DNA of 64,000 bases from Owenweeksia hongkongensis DSM 17368 (lineage in GTDB: Bacteria > Bacteroidota > Bacteroidia > Flavobacteriales > Schleiferiaceae), in the NCBI RefSeq assembly GCF_000236705.1, contig NC_016599.1:186001-250000 (forward strand). Reading direction: 5' to 3'. Of the stretch, positions 16,244 to 24,871 are shown one piece after another. Made by a program: the position numbers and the translations under genes. Position 1 is the stretch's first letter. Each line of letters starts with the position of its first letter. Under the pieces are notes generated by a model. That model saw only the letters and a program-made list of their open reading frames with translations, was not told the DNA's origin and did not search any database.

Positions 16244-17722
16244 TTACCCTCCTGTTATTATTTCATTTAAACTCAGCACAGAAATTCTAGGAGCACTCCT
16301 AATATCATCTCTTCTTTTCTTAATATCAGGTTCAATTTCCTTGAAGTTTCGAGGTCTACCATTGGTGTATAAACTTACATCCAGTAAATAAGCAGAATGC
16401 CTTTTTCCATCAGATGGAGCCGCACTTGTATTGCTATCGATGATATGGATAAAACGAAGGTCAATTAACTCTTTAATTATTCTTTTAACCGTTTCATCTT
16501 TATCAAGACTTTCATTTTCGATTAGAAACACATTTGTACGTTTATCAGTAAAGACTCTATCTCTAATACTTGACATGGTATTTTCTAAAATATTACTTTC
16601 CTCAATTGAGTCTTTCTCCAAAGCATTCTTTTTGTTTGTGTAGTTTTCAATTGCTACCTCACGTACGTTTGGAACATTGATTCGACTAGAATTTTCATTA
16701 AGTGTTGAGCAACACTTAATGAATAAAACTAGAAAGTCTCTAGGGACACCACCTGAGGCAATGCATAATTGTTCAAAAGCTTGGTCATTAAATATCTCGT
16801 TTACATCAATATTTGCACCTGAAGAGTTAATTGCGGCATCAAGTAAATCTTTCTTAAATCTTTTTAGCTCATTCCATTTGTCTAAAGTATAGTCGAGGTC
16901 AATATCATAGACATCGGCATTTAACTCCATTCCAATAAAGCTTTGATCTGTTTGTACATATAGATTAGTTCTATGTTTAACAGTACCAATTTTCAAATAA
17001 AAATTATTGGATTTAGATAGACGGTGGAAATAGTCAATTAGGTAAGGCTGAATTGACTTTGGGATGAAATAAAAGTCATCCAAAACGAGTATTATTTGTT
17101 TATCAGTTAATTCAGAAGCACGCTCAATTAAAGCTTTTATATCATCTATGGAAGTTTTTAAATCGTTTAGTTTATCAATTTTCCATTGATGCGCTATCTC
17201 ACTTTCTGAGGTGTCCGAATAATTTAGGTTTGCTTCCAAGCCTTTTGCTTTAGTTCCCGCGGATCCACCTTCTTGTTTGGTTTCTTTATATTTCCGTTGT
17301 TCGTCAAGAGAATCAGGACTAGAAATTTTCTTTTTTAGCTCGGTAATTAAATTTTTTAGGTCTTTATTTAACTTCCTTTTGTTTAACCATTGTCCAAATG
17401 ACCAAAATGAAATGTCTTTGTCAAGTTTACTGATTGTACCTTCAAAAAATCTAATCAGTACTTTAATGATGATATTAGGGAAGGTGATATCCTTATAGTC
17501 CTCTAAATTAACATAGATAGTGAAATTGTCATTCTCTGATTGTAATGTCTTTAAGAGGGTACTTTTACCAGCACCTCTTCTTCCAAAAACAACATAGTTT
17601 TGTTTACCATGAATTTTTGATTTGAAATTTCTAGGGTCAATAAACTCGATTCCAGATACTTTATCAGCCCTTGTGTTTTCCTCGATATATCGAATTAACT
17701 TTTGTATTTCTTTTAAATCCAT
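16244..17722 (-). CDS. P-loop ATPase of unknown function (AAA+/STAND-like)
   Basis: The 492-residue protein has Walker A GRRGAGKSTLL (about 48-58) and Walker B IILVLDD (about 216-222). It also has a sensor-like IGTVKHRTNL and the GGVPRDFL block typical of Orc1/Cdc6-like and STAND ATPases. A charged linker (about 120-175) interrupts the core. The C-terminal third looks like winged-helix modules (RIIKELIDLRFIHIID). There is no recognisable effector domain, nuclease motif or membrane segment. It is A/T-rich relative to its neighbours and sits in a patch with a toxin-antitoxin pair and REP-like repeats, between otherwise housekeeping genes. A defence or regulatory role is possible but unproved. 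Confidence 0.7.
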   Translation of the reverse strand: MDLKEIQKLIRYIEENTRADKVSGIEFIDPRNFKSKIHGKQNYVVFGRRGAGKSTLLKTLQSENDNFTIYVNLEDYKDITFPNIIIKVLIRFFEGTISKLDKDISFWSFGQWLNKRKLNKDLKNLITELKKKISSPDSLDEQRKYKETKQEGGSAGTKAKGLEANLNYSDTSESEIAHQWKIDKLNDLKTSIDDIKALIERASELTDKQIILVLDDFYFIPKSIQPYLIDYFHRLSKSNNFYLKIGTVKHRTNLYVQTDQSFIGMELNADVYDIDLDYTLDKWNELKRFKKDLLDAAINSSGANIDVNEIFNDQAFEQLCIASGGVPRDFLVLFIKCCSTLNENSSRINVPNVREVAIENYTNKKNALEKDSIEESNILENTMSSIRDRVFTDKRTNVFLIENESLDKDETVKRIIKELIDLRFIHIIDSNTSAAPSDGKRHSAYLLDVSLYTNGRPRNFKEIEPDIKKRRDDIRSAPRISVLSLNEIITGG

Positions 17723-17917
17723 ATTTTACTTTACAGTGAGTAACTTGGGGCTAAACATTAATGAGTTTATATCCAATTACATAATTATTCTCTAAGCCTT
17801 ATAAATACTGGGGATACCAAGGGTTAGGGTGGGGTTATTTCCGATTTGGGGTTAAAATCAGAAATGGAGAGTACACCAATGGTTGGCAGTTAGTTTTAAA
17901 GCTACACAATAATAAGA

Positions 17918-17955
17918 AAAGCCAGCCGAAAGAGAGCATCCTTTTGGCTGGCTTT
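17918..17955 (-). terminator. Terminator of the DUF2520-phosphatase-UbiA operon
   Basis: AAAGCCAGCC (17918-17927) pairs with GGCTGGCTTT (17946-17955); the inner bases GAAAG/CTTTT extend the stem. The minus strand continues TTCTTATTATT. It ends the minus-strand operon and separates it from the ATPase gene. The remainder of 17723-17981 holds only a weak imperfect repeat. Confidence 0.85.
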
Positions 17956-17981
17956 ATATTTTTTTTAAGGTTGAGGTTTTC

Positions 17982-18911
17982 TTAAAACTGCGCCTTCAGG
18001 GCCAGTGTAAACACCACCATACTTACAATTCCGGTGAGCATAATGAGCTTCATCAGTATGCTGGCTTTTTTAAAGTCCACCTTAGTTTTTGCGGTAAGTA
18101 CCCTAAGAATGGTGAGCAGGATCGGAACGTTTACAAACAACAATAAGTAAGCGGAAGACACTACATCGCTTTGAAAAAGGTAAACGTTAAAGGCCCCGGT
18201 AAAGCACAGCAAGACTACCAGAAGGAGGGTAATTACATAGCGGATATAGTTTCGACCAACAATAATGGCCAATGTGCGATATCCTTCCTGGTCATCGCCT
18301 TCCACATCTTCGGCATCCTTTATTATTTCTCGAATAAAATTGGTGTAGAATGCAAAACCTGCATAGGCGCTAATCACGTAAAATATAGGCTGAATGATTT
18401 CGGCTGTTTCGGCATTGGCAGCAGGCAACACATCAAACAGAGCCACCAGAAAAACCGGTAATGCCGTAAGTAGCGATACCAAAATATTGCCAAGCAGCAC
18501 ACGCTTTTTTAGATCAATAGCATACAAGTACAATAATGCAATGGCTACCACAGGCAGCATCCATAAGCTTTGAAAACCAGCTGCTCCGGCCACCAAATAA
18601 CCAGAAATAATGGCAATCACATTGAGCACACCATAAATTGTCCAGGCACCATTCAGCGTAAGCCCATTCCCAATAGCCATGCGCTCCGGCTTGTTGGTGG
18701 TATCTGCTTCTACATCATAAATATCATTGATTACATACCCGGCTGCAGCCAAAGTAATACTACACAATACGCCCAAAAAAAAGTAGGTGTGATTGAGTAC
18801 ATGAGGCACATTAAGGCTTTCGATAATAAAAAACCGAATGAGATATTGCACCAATGCAATAATGGCCAAATTGGGCCAGCGGATTATTTTGAAAAAGGCC
18901 AGCATTACCAT
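17982..18911 (-). CDS. UbiA-family prenyltransferase
   Basis: The protein of about 309 residues has eight to nine membrane helices and both Asp-rich motifs of the UbiA family: NDIYDVEADTTNKPERM and KDAEDVEGDDQEGYRT. These bind the Mg-diphosphate of a prenyl donor. Bacteroidota members in this gene context are often annotated as geranylgeranylglycerol-phosphate geranylgeranyltransferase, but menaquinone or haem prenylation cannot be excluded. Two close starts exist, the ATGs at 18911 and 18905; the second overlaps the TAA of the phosphatase gene as TAATG. It is the last gene of the operon, just before a strong terminator. Confidence 0.85.
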   Translation of the reverse strand: MVMLAFFKIIRWPNLAIIALVQYLIRFFIIESLNVPHVLNHTYFFLGVLCSITLAAAGYVINDIYDVEADTTNKPERMAIGNGLTLNGAWTIYGVLNVIAIISGYLVAGAAGFQSLWMLPVVAIALLYLYAIDLKKRVLLGNILVSLLTALPVFLVALFDVLPAANAETAEIIQPIFYVISAYAGFAFYTNFIREIIKDAEDVEGDDQEGYRTLAIIVGRNYIRYVITLLLVVLLCFTGAFNVYLFQSDVVSSAYLLLFVNVPILLTILRVLTAKTKVDFKKASILMKLIMLTGIVSMVVFTLALKAQF

Positions 18912-19438
18912 GAAAAATCTTCGTCCAACATCCAATTATCCTGCAGCTTAAGCGTCTGCTCTATTACATCACGCACACAGCCTTCGCCACCTTTTTTTGG
19001 AGAAACATACTGTGCTATTTCCCGAATTTCAGGAACGGCATTAGCTGGTGCAGCACCGATTCCTGCCGAAAGCATAACGTGATAATCGGGAATATCATCT
19101 CCCATGTATAAAATGTTTTCAGGCTTCAATCCTGTGTGCTCATATACCGCAAGGAAATCTTTCCACGAGTCCATTTTGTGGCTGGAGCCCATGTAAATGT
19201 CAGTAAGTCCCAAGCGCTTCAAAGAAGCTTTTACACCTTCACATTTTCCGCCCGAAATTACCGCTACAATAAATCCCTTTTTTGCGGCAAGCTGCATGGC
19301 ATAGCCGTCTTTGCTGTTTAAGTTGCGAATAGGTTCGCCATCAGGGCCAATCTGAAAAATGCCGCTGGTGAGTACACCGTCAATGTCAAATACAAAGGCT
19401 TTGATATGGTGGAGAAGCTCCTTATAATTTTTTGTCAT
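18905..19438 (-). CDS. HAD-superfamily phosphatase, KdsC-like
   Basis: The 177-residue protein carries HAD motif I FVFDIDGVLT, motif II VISGG, and the late motif ILYMGDDIPDYHVM. It has no cap domain, as in KdsC (3-deoxy-manno-octulosonate 8-phosphate phosphatase). A role in Kdo/LPS synthesis is plausible, but related capless phosphatases act on other sugar phosphates and no kdsA/kdsD gene is nearby. The start chosen is the ATG at 19438 (MTKNYKELL), which overlaps the upstream DUF2520 gene by 17 bases. The operon order is DUF2520, this gene, UbiA. Confidence 0.85.
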   Translation of the reverse strand: MTKNYKELLHHIKAFVFDIDGVLTSGIFQIGPDGEPIRNLNSKDGYAMQLAAKKGFIVAVISGGKCEGVKASLKRLGLTDIYMGSSHKMDSWKDFLAVYEHTGLKPENILYMGDDIPDYHVMLSAGIGAAPANAVPEIREIAQYVSPKKGGEGCVRDVIEQTLKLQDNWMLDEDFSW

Positions 19439-20171
19439 AAGTATCTTGTATGCTTTTGGTAAGCAGTTTATAAATGTCAATAGTTGTATTGTCTTGCAGT
19501 AAGTCCAGATGTCGGTTTATGGTCGATTCATCATGCCGAATGGCGGGGCCAGTTTGCATGTCTTTCGCTGAAGTATGCTGTAAACTTTGCAGCGCATTTT
19601 CAAGCAGTGGCAAAAGTATTCTAAAATCTAAACCCGCATTATTCATCACTTCCTGGGCTTGGTAATGTAAGTGGTTGCTGAAATTATGAGCCAAAACAGC
19701 TGCCAAGTGCAAATGCGTACGTTCTTCAGAGTTTACCAAATTCCACTTTGCACCCATAAAGTCAATTACTTTTTTGAGTGCATCGAGTGTGGTTTCATTA
19801 TTAGCCTCCAGGCAAAAGGGAATGGTAGAAGCATCAATTTCACTATGTCCTTTTAAGCTCATAAGAGGATAAAAAACACCGCGATTCGTATGCTTTTTAG
19901 CTATAGCTGAAAGAGGAGTGGCCCCCGAAACATGCGCTACAATAGTATTCGATGGCTCAATCTGTGAGCTCACTTCGGCAATAGCTTCATCATTCACACA
20001 AAGTAAAATGAGGTCAAATTCACCTGAGTTTTGATATACTTCCTCAAGCGCATGTGGGTTCAGTTTTCTACCAAACAATTTGGCTGCAAAGCCATGCGCC
20101 ACAAACACAGAATGTAAATAGGAGCCAACATTGCCGGTACCTATTATCCCAATTTTATGAATGATTTTCAT
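19422..20171 (-). CDS. Rossmann-like and DUF2520 domain protein
   Basis: The 249-residue protein begins MKIIHKIGIIGTGNVGSYLH, a dinucleotide-binding Rossmann loop. The C-terminal half (from about 120) is the helical DUF2520 domain (LHLAAVLAHNFSNHLHYQAQ, GPAIRHDESTINRHLDLL). The fold resembles ketopantoate reductase and pyrroline-5-carboxylate reductase, so an NAD(P)-linked oxidoreductase is likely; the substrate is unknown. The start at 20171 is preferred over an extension of 25 codons because the Rossmann motif begins right there. It is the first gene of the operon with the HAD phosphatase and UbiA. Confidence 0.87.
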   Translation of the reverse strand: MKIIHKIGIIGTGNVGSYLHSVFVAHGFAAKLFGRKLNPHALEEVYQNSGEFDLILLCVNDEAIAEVSSQIEPSNTIVAHVSGATPLSAIAKKHTNRGVFYPLMSLKGHSEIDASTIPFCLEANNETTLDALKKVIDFMGAKWNLVNSEERTHLHLAAVLAHNFSNHLHYQAQEVMNNAGLDFRILLPLLENALQSLQHTSAKDMQTGPAIRHDESTINRHLDLLQDNTTIDIYKLLTKSIQDTYDKKL

Positions 20172-20301
20172 GTGGGCAAAGTTAGAAGGATAAATAGGAT
20201 GGTAGCTGTTTTGGCTTTTCGAAATCTCAATGAAGTGGAGGTTCAAATAATCAGGGTATTATTGCTATGTAAAGAATTATATCTTTACTGTTTGCAATAA
20301 A

Positions 20302-22245
20302 TTGAATACCATAACGCCCAACATTTTGAGAAGTAATGTTTTTGCTTTTTTAACTGTCCTTTTAAGTATTATGGCTTTTAAAGCCAATTCCGCCCACTTG
20401 GTAGGGGGGCATATAAGTTATACCTGCCTAGGCGGTAATAATTACGAAATACGTCTTAGAATATATAGAGACTGTGCCAGTGGTGGTGCCGCCTTTGATG
20501 CCAATGCAAGATTTGCCATCTATGAAACCAATAATACGGCTTCACCATTTGTAGTATTAAATCCAGCCAAGGGGCCTACTATTCCTGTTCCTGCAAACTC
20601 TACCGGAAATCCTTGTATAACTCCACCTCCGGGCCTGTGTACCGAATATGCAGAATATGTGGCCACGGCTACACTTCCACCAGTAGTAGGGGGTTACACG
20701 ATTTCGCATCAACGCTGTTGTCGCAATGCTTCCATTAGTAATATAAATGCGGCTGCGGTAGGAAATACTTACACCACCACCATACCCAGTATGGATACCA
20801 CTTGTAATAGTTCACCTGAATATACCAGCGTGGCTCCGATTGTGTTGTGCATCAATGAACCTCAAAATTTGAAACTGGATGTAAATGAAGCAGATGGAGA
20901 TTCTTTGTATTTTGAGCTTTGCGACATACTAGAAGGAGGAGGGTCAGTAGGAGGTGCTGGTTGTGCTACTACAATTCCAAATCCACCATGTCCGCCACCT
21001 TATACACCTGTTACTTTTTTGCCGCCATATACTAGTAGTAATCCGATACCGGCAGTGCCAGCTATGGCTGTTGATCCACTAACTGGAGTTCTCACAGGTA
21101 CACCTAATCAAATTGGCCAGTACGTTTTTGGGGTTTGCGTAAGCGAATATCGCAATGGGGTATTTATGAGCACCACGCGTTTAGATTATCAGTTCAACGT
21201 AACTTCCTGTATTACTAATGTGGTGAGCGATATGATTACTCCAGCTGAAGATCCAAACATATTGTGCGATGGCCTTACCGTTCAGTTTACTTCCGAAAGT
21301 GTGGGGGCCTTCGATTTGTTGTGGGATTTTGGAGATCCATCAACTACGGCCGATACATCTACCCAAACTAACCCTTCATACACCTACACTGTTCCTGGAA
21401 ATTATACAGTACGCCTTATCGCCAACCCAGGTCTGCCTTGTGGCGATACCTTAGATATTGTTTTCCCGGTGAAATATGAGATCATTCCCAATTTCAGCGA
21501 TAGTGGTGTTTACTGTTTTGAAGCTAATGAGGTGTACTTTAAAACTTTGGGTAACTATCCTGCCAACTCCACTTTTGATTGGAACTTTGGAGCTGACGCT
21601 AATTTCCCCACTTCACTTTTGCAAACGCCACCCCCTATTACCTGGACTTCTCCGGGAAAACACATTATTACGCTTACGCTTACCTATGGCTCCTGTGTGA
21701 AGGTTTTAAGGGATTCATTAGAACTGAGTAACCTATCGGTAGGCGTAGATGCTGGGCCTGACCAAACTATTGGAGAAGGTGAATTTGTGAATGTAAATGC
21801 TACTGGTGGAACTAATTATTATTGGTATTCCAACAGAGCGGTGGATTTTAGTGATCCGTTCAAAGCGTCAACTTCCGCCTTGCTCACCGAAGGTGATGAT
21901 ACGGTGAAACTTTACGTAAAGGTAACTGACCCCTTGGGCTGTGAAGGCCTGGATTCTATGACGGTAATTGTTTTTAGCGAAGATGGCCCCATCAATTTTA
22001 TGACGCCCAATGGCGATGGATTGAATGAATATTTGGACTTGGGTGACCTGAACCCTGATGGCGATTGCTCAATTTTTATAATGAACCGATGGGGTTCAGA
22101 GGTTTATCGCGAAGATGATTATGGTAACGACTGGACTGGGGTAGACCGAGGTGGAAATGAATTATCAGATGGTACTTATTATTTTATTCTGCAATGTGGA
22201 AGTGAAATAAGGTACAAAGGGCCGATCACTTTAATGAGGTATTGA
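20302..22245 (+). CDS. Secreted PKD-domain protein with gliding-motility-type (type B T9SS) C-terminal domain
   Basis: The 647-residue protein has a signal peptide (VFAFLTVLLSIMAFKANSA). Cys-rich repeats follow, in a style common to large Bacteroidota surface proteins (HISYTCLGGNNYEIRLRIYRDC, SHQRCCRNAS). A PKD domain lies around 335-400 (LLWDFGDPS, YTVPGNYTVRL) with a second PKD-like stretch after it. The last 85 residues (FMTPNGDGLNEYL, IMNRWGSEVY, DGTYYFIL) are the gliding-associated CHU_C/type B sorting domain used for T9SS export. The start codon is TTG at 20302. A TTG-21 nt-TActgTTTG promoter-like pair (TTTG at 20291-20294) lies only a few bases upstream. Probably a surface adhesin. Confidence 0.85.
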   Translation: MNTITPNILRSNVFAFLTVLLSIMAFKANSAHLVGGHISYTCLGGNNYEIRLRIYRDCASGGAAFDANARFAIYETNNTASPFVVLNPAKGPTIPVPANSTGNPCITPPPGLCTEYAEYVATATLPPVVGGYTISHQRCCRNASISNINAAAVGNTYTTTIPSMDTTCNSSPEYTSVAPIVLCINEPQNLKLDVNEADGDSLYFELCDILEGGGSVGGAGCATTIPNPPCPPPYTPVTFLPPYTSSNPIPAVPAMAVDPLTGVLTGTPNQIGQYVFGVCVSEYRNGVFMSTTRLDYQFNVTSCITNVVSDMITPAEDPNILCDGLTVQFTSESVGAFDLLWDFGDPSTTADTSTQTNPSYTYTVPGNYTVRLIANPGLPCGDTLDIVFPVKYEIIPNFSDSGVYCFEANEVYFKTLGNYPANSTFDWNFGADANFPTSLLQTPPPITWTSPGKHIITLTLTYGSCVKVLRDSLELSNLSVGVDAGPDQTIGEGEFVNVNATGGTNYYWYSNRAVDFSDPFKASTSALLTEGDDTVKLYVKVTDPLGCEGLDSMTVIVFSEDGPINFMTPNGDGLNEYLDLGDLNPDGDCSIFIMNRWGSEVYREDDYGNDWTGVDRGGNELSDGTYYFILQCGSEIRYKGPITLMRY

Positions 22246-22255
22246 TTTGTTGTTT

Positions 22256-22831
22256 TTATCTGAAAGCTTTAGGCTTGTTGCCTTGAGCTGCATTTTCTGC
22301 AATTTCAATGATTCTTTTGTGGCGCGTTTCGGGGCGCTTGGCAGACATTACCCAATGTAGTAGTATCTTCTTTGCAGATTTGCTCAAACCTTCAAAATAG
22401 TCTTTTGCATCGGGTATCGCTATCAGCTCAGCTTCCAAATCCTTTGGCATTATTAGCGCTTCTACTTCGTCCAAAATTGTCCATGAACCATTTTGCTTAG
22501 CAACTTCAACGCTTTGTAAACCGGCCTCCATCATTCGGTTCTCCGCAATGAGCTTATCTATCTTATCCTTATTGATTTTTGACCAATTGCTCTTTGCTTT
22601 TCGCTTGCTGAAGTATTGTTTATACTTCTCCTTGTCTATGGTTTTTTTGGTACTATCTATCCATCCAAAACAAAGCGCTTCATCTACCGCTTCGCTCCAA
22701 GTGAGGGACGGAACATCGGAGCTTACCTTGTAGAAAATTACCCAAACAAACTCTTCGCGCTGGTGATTGGCTGCTAGCCAGTCGTGCCATTCTTGGGATG
22801 AGGTAGGGGTGATGTGTTGAAGGTCTTTCAT
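22256..22831 (-). CDS. YdeI/OmpD-associated family protein
   Basis: The 191-residue protein matches the YdeI/OmpD-associated family: SSQEWHDWLAANH, EAVDEALCFGWIDS with the following KYKQYFSKRKAKSNWSKIN, and a C-terminal SAKKILLHWVMSAKRPETR. Some members were linked to bacteriocin or peptide resistance, but the molecular activity is not known. It is cytosolic. It is convergent with the gliding-type surface protein (10 bases between stops) and one base downstream of the metallo-beta-lactamase-fold gene, so it is probably cotranscribed with that gene. Confidence 0.85.
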   Translation of the reverse strand: MKDLQHITPTSSQEWHDWLAANHQREEFVWVIFYKVSSDVPSLTWSEAVDEALCFGWIDSTKKTIDKEKYKQYFSKRKAKSNWSKINKDKIDKLIAENRMMEAGLQSVEVAKQNGSWTILDEVEALIMPKDLEAELIAIPDAKDYFEGLSKSAKKILLHWVMSAKRPETRHKRIIEIAENAAQGNKPKAFR

Positions 22832-22832
22832 A

Positions 22833-23498
22833 TTAAAACTTTAAAGTGATCTTTTCCTGATGGTCTCGAAGGTTTACCACATTATTTCCGTAGTCATCTT
22901 CCACGGTATCATTAGGGTATAAATGATAAATGCCAATCCTATTTGCATCAATATTTACATTGCCAAGCTTGGCGTAATATAGAAGCCACTCTGGAACAAA
23001 AGCCCAATCCATGTTTTCCATTTTAGCAATAGTTTCGGGGCTTTCAGCATCACCTGAAACAAAGATTGTTTTACCATGCCAGGTAATTAGATAGGAGCAA
23101 TGGCTCAACGAAAAGCGGTGTTTGTTTTTATAAGCTTTTACAGAAAAGCTGTGCTCTGGGTTATTGATAATTTCTCCACCATTTCCTTCTTTTTTAGAAA
23201 ACTTCCATGGGCCATATACTTCGCCCTCGTGTTGCCTAAGTAGTTTTCTGGAGTAATGATCTGCATGTTTATGTGTAAAGAGAAATAGGGAATTTTCTTT
23301 AATACTGTCCAGTTCTGACTCATCATAAATGGTGTAGCCAAAAGCACCGGGTTTGTACGGAAAGTCGAAATACACATTCAAATCCCCGTCCGTCATGTAT
23401 AGCCCGGCATTGGCAATGTGCCTGATTGTAATTGCTCCATTTTGGCTGAAGCCAAGGAGAGAGACAAATAGAAGAGTTAGAGTAAGGAGGTTTTTCAT
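22833..23498 (-). CDS. Exported metallo-beta-lactamase-fold hydrolase
   Basis: The 221-residue protein has a signal peptide (MKNLLTLTLLFVSLLGFSQ) from the ATG at 23498. The metal-binding motif THKHADHYS matches HxHxDH, and later His/Asp residues (SHCSYL, FVSGDAES) match the rest of an MBL-fold site. Similar proteins are UlaG-like hydrolases, but the substrate is unknown. It is predicted periplasmic. A longer frame exists but starts next to a REP-like hairpin and would bury the signal peptide. Confidence 0.8.
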   Translation of the reverse strand: MKNLLTLTLLFVSLLGFSQNGAITIRHIANAGLYMTDGDLNVYFDFPYKPGAFGYTIYDESELDSIKENSLFLFTHKHADHYSRKLLRQHEGEVYGPWKFSKKEGNGGEIINNPEHSFSVKAYKNKHRFSLSHCSYLITWHGKTIFVSGDAESPETIAKMENMDWAFVPEWLLYYAKLGNVNIDANRIGIYHLYPNDTVEDDYGNNVVNLRDHQEKITLKF

Positions 23499-23517
23499 TG
23501 AGTTTTTAGTTTGATTT

Positions 23518-23547
23518 ACCACGCGTTCGGAAACGCGCGGGAACGGG
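23518..23547 (+). repeat. REP-like hairpin element, copy 5
   Basis: ACCA precedes CGCGTT (23522-23527), which pairs with AACGCG (23532-23537); the tail is CGGGAACGGG. It lies just upstream of the MBL-fold gene. Confidence 0.75.
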
Positions 23548-23605
23548 TTTTTTCATTTGTAAAAGAAACAATAATTAGTTGAGAATAATTATAGGATAGC
23601 GAGGC

Positions 23606-24010
23606 TTAAAACTCGGTTCCACAAGTTTTACATTTATGAACGTTCTTCAGAAATATGGGAAATACTGAAAGTAATAAGGAAATAGTGGCCATTAAAATGC
23701 CGCCAACACTTTTCATAGACTTGAAACCAGAATAATAATTATCTGAACCGCATTTAGGGCACACAATTGTTTTGTCGTCATCATCAGTCACAGGATTCGA
23801 TTCTATGCTTTGGAGAACTTCCAATGCATCAACCGCGTCATACGAATTGATCTTTAGTTTTATTCCACCCAGCGTTACATTGTACAGCGGATTCATAGAT
23901 ACCGTATGTTCATCAAAGAGATAGCAAGGGATGCCCTCACTTTCCAGTTTCGTTTTTAGAATGTGAGCTTCTACTGAGTTGTCAAAAGTTTTTAGGGTTT
24001 CTAGAGCCAT
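23606..24010 (-). CDS. DUF2007 protein with C-terminal zinc ribbon and membrane helix
   Basis: The 134-residue protein starts with a DUF2007 domain (about 1-70; TFDNSVEAHILKTKLESEGI, GIKLKINSYDAVDAL). A split zinc-ribbon follows, with CPKCG near residue 86 and CKTCG at the C-terminus. A single hydrophobic segment (GGILMATISLLLSVFPIFL) lies between the two Cys pairs, so the two halves may not form one classic ribbon. DUF2007 proteins are thought to sense or signal, without proof. It is nine bases downstream of a hypothetical membrane gene, likely the same operon. Confidence 0.75.
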   Translation of the reverse strand: MALETLKTFDNSVEAHILKTKLESEGIPCYLFDEHTVSMNPLYNVTLGGIKLKINSYDAVDALEVLQSIESNPVTDDDDKTIVCPKCGSDNYYSGFKSMKSVGGILMATISLLLSVFPIFLKNVHKCKTCGTEF

Positions 24011-24019
24011 GAGTTTACC

Positions 24020-24730
24020 TTAAGTAGATTTTTGCTTAAACGTTTTAATAATTATCCACGCAGTGGAGCTAGAACCTACGGGATCTTGGAAAATAATATC
24101 CTTGACCGAACCCGGGCTTAGTTCTTTTAATGTTTCAACTTTCAAGTTTGAAAGAGTATCATTATCCATAACAAGGAAAGTAGTAATGCCTTTAGCTTCA
24201 TTTTCTTGAATCAAAATTATAGCTTGTTCGATGGCTTCTTTTCTGAAGTTTACTATTTCTTCTTCGGTATATTGGCTTTTTTCCCATTCGTAGATATCTT
24301 GGCTGTTGACTTTGTTCCTCCATTTCTGTTGTGAGATTTTTGATTCATGCTTAAGCCATGTTATAAATGCTAATGTGCATAGCAATCCGGCTCCGATTGC
24401 ATAAAGCCGCTCTTTGTGTTTACGGTGATAGCCTTCCTTTTTTAAGCTCCAATCTGACAATACGGTTTTGGGCCATCTTAGAGCCATCCAGATCAAATTC
24501 AAAATTCCGAAGCTTTCAACAGCCCTTCGTTGTAGTTCCTTGTAATGTTCAATTTTGGCTTGTCTATCCCAAGCTTCAACTTTTATCCTTTGTTCTTCAG
24601 TACTTACGCCTCTTTCCGCCAGTTCATTTTTTGCGAATTTCACCGCTAAGGGATTCCAATCTTCAGGATAATTGGCAATTTTAATTAGCTCAGTTGTAGA
24701 TCTGGATTGTATAGGGGGATTGAATTCCAA
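24020..24730 (-). CDS. Hypothetical single-pass membrane protein
   Basis: A 236-residue protein with a basic helical N-terminal half (about 1-110), one membrane helix (about 112-128, IGAGLLCTLAFITWL) and a mixed C-terminal domain. The N-terminus (SRSTTELIKIANYPEDWNPLAVKFAKNEL) recurs in Bacteroidota proteins that accompany DUF2007, as I recall, but I cannot name a family. It is the first gene of a pair with the DUF2007 gene. Confidence 0.6.
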   Translation of the reverse strand: MEFNPPIQSRSTTELIKIANYPEDWNPLAVKFAKNELAERGVSTEEQRIKVEAWDRQAKIEHYKELQRRAVESFGILNLIWMALRWPKTVLSDWSLKKEGYHRKHKERLYAIGAGLLCTLAFITWLKHESKISQQKWRNKVNSQDIYEWEKSQYTEEEIVNFRKEAIEQAIILIQENEAKGITTFLVMDNDTLSNLKVETLKELSPGSVKDIIFQDPVGSSSTAWIIIKTFKQKST

Positions 24731-24871
24731 GTAAAATCAGTGATGTTTATTAAAGGTAAATATACATTCCGTAACAATCTTATAAGTGCGTAACGATAAC
24801 TTTTCAACGAATTAACCATTCAACCAGTTAACATCTCCCAAAATCTTAAATTCGAAAACTAAAGCTAAAGT

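Noticed and set aside
16131-16391. An 86-codon plus-strand frame next to the ATPase gene
   Set aside because: It consists of REP-like hairpins and the complement of the ATPase 3' end.
17837-17865. Imperfect inverted repeat ATTTCcGATTT / AAATCaGAAAT
   Set aside because: Short, with a mismatch in the stem and no T-run; could arise by chance in AT-rich DNA.
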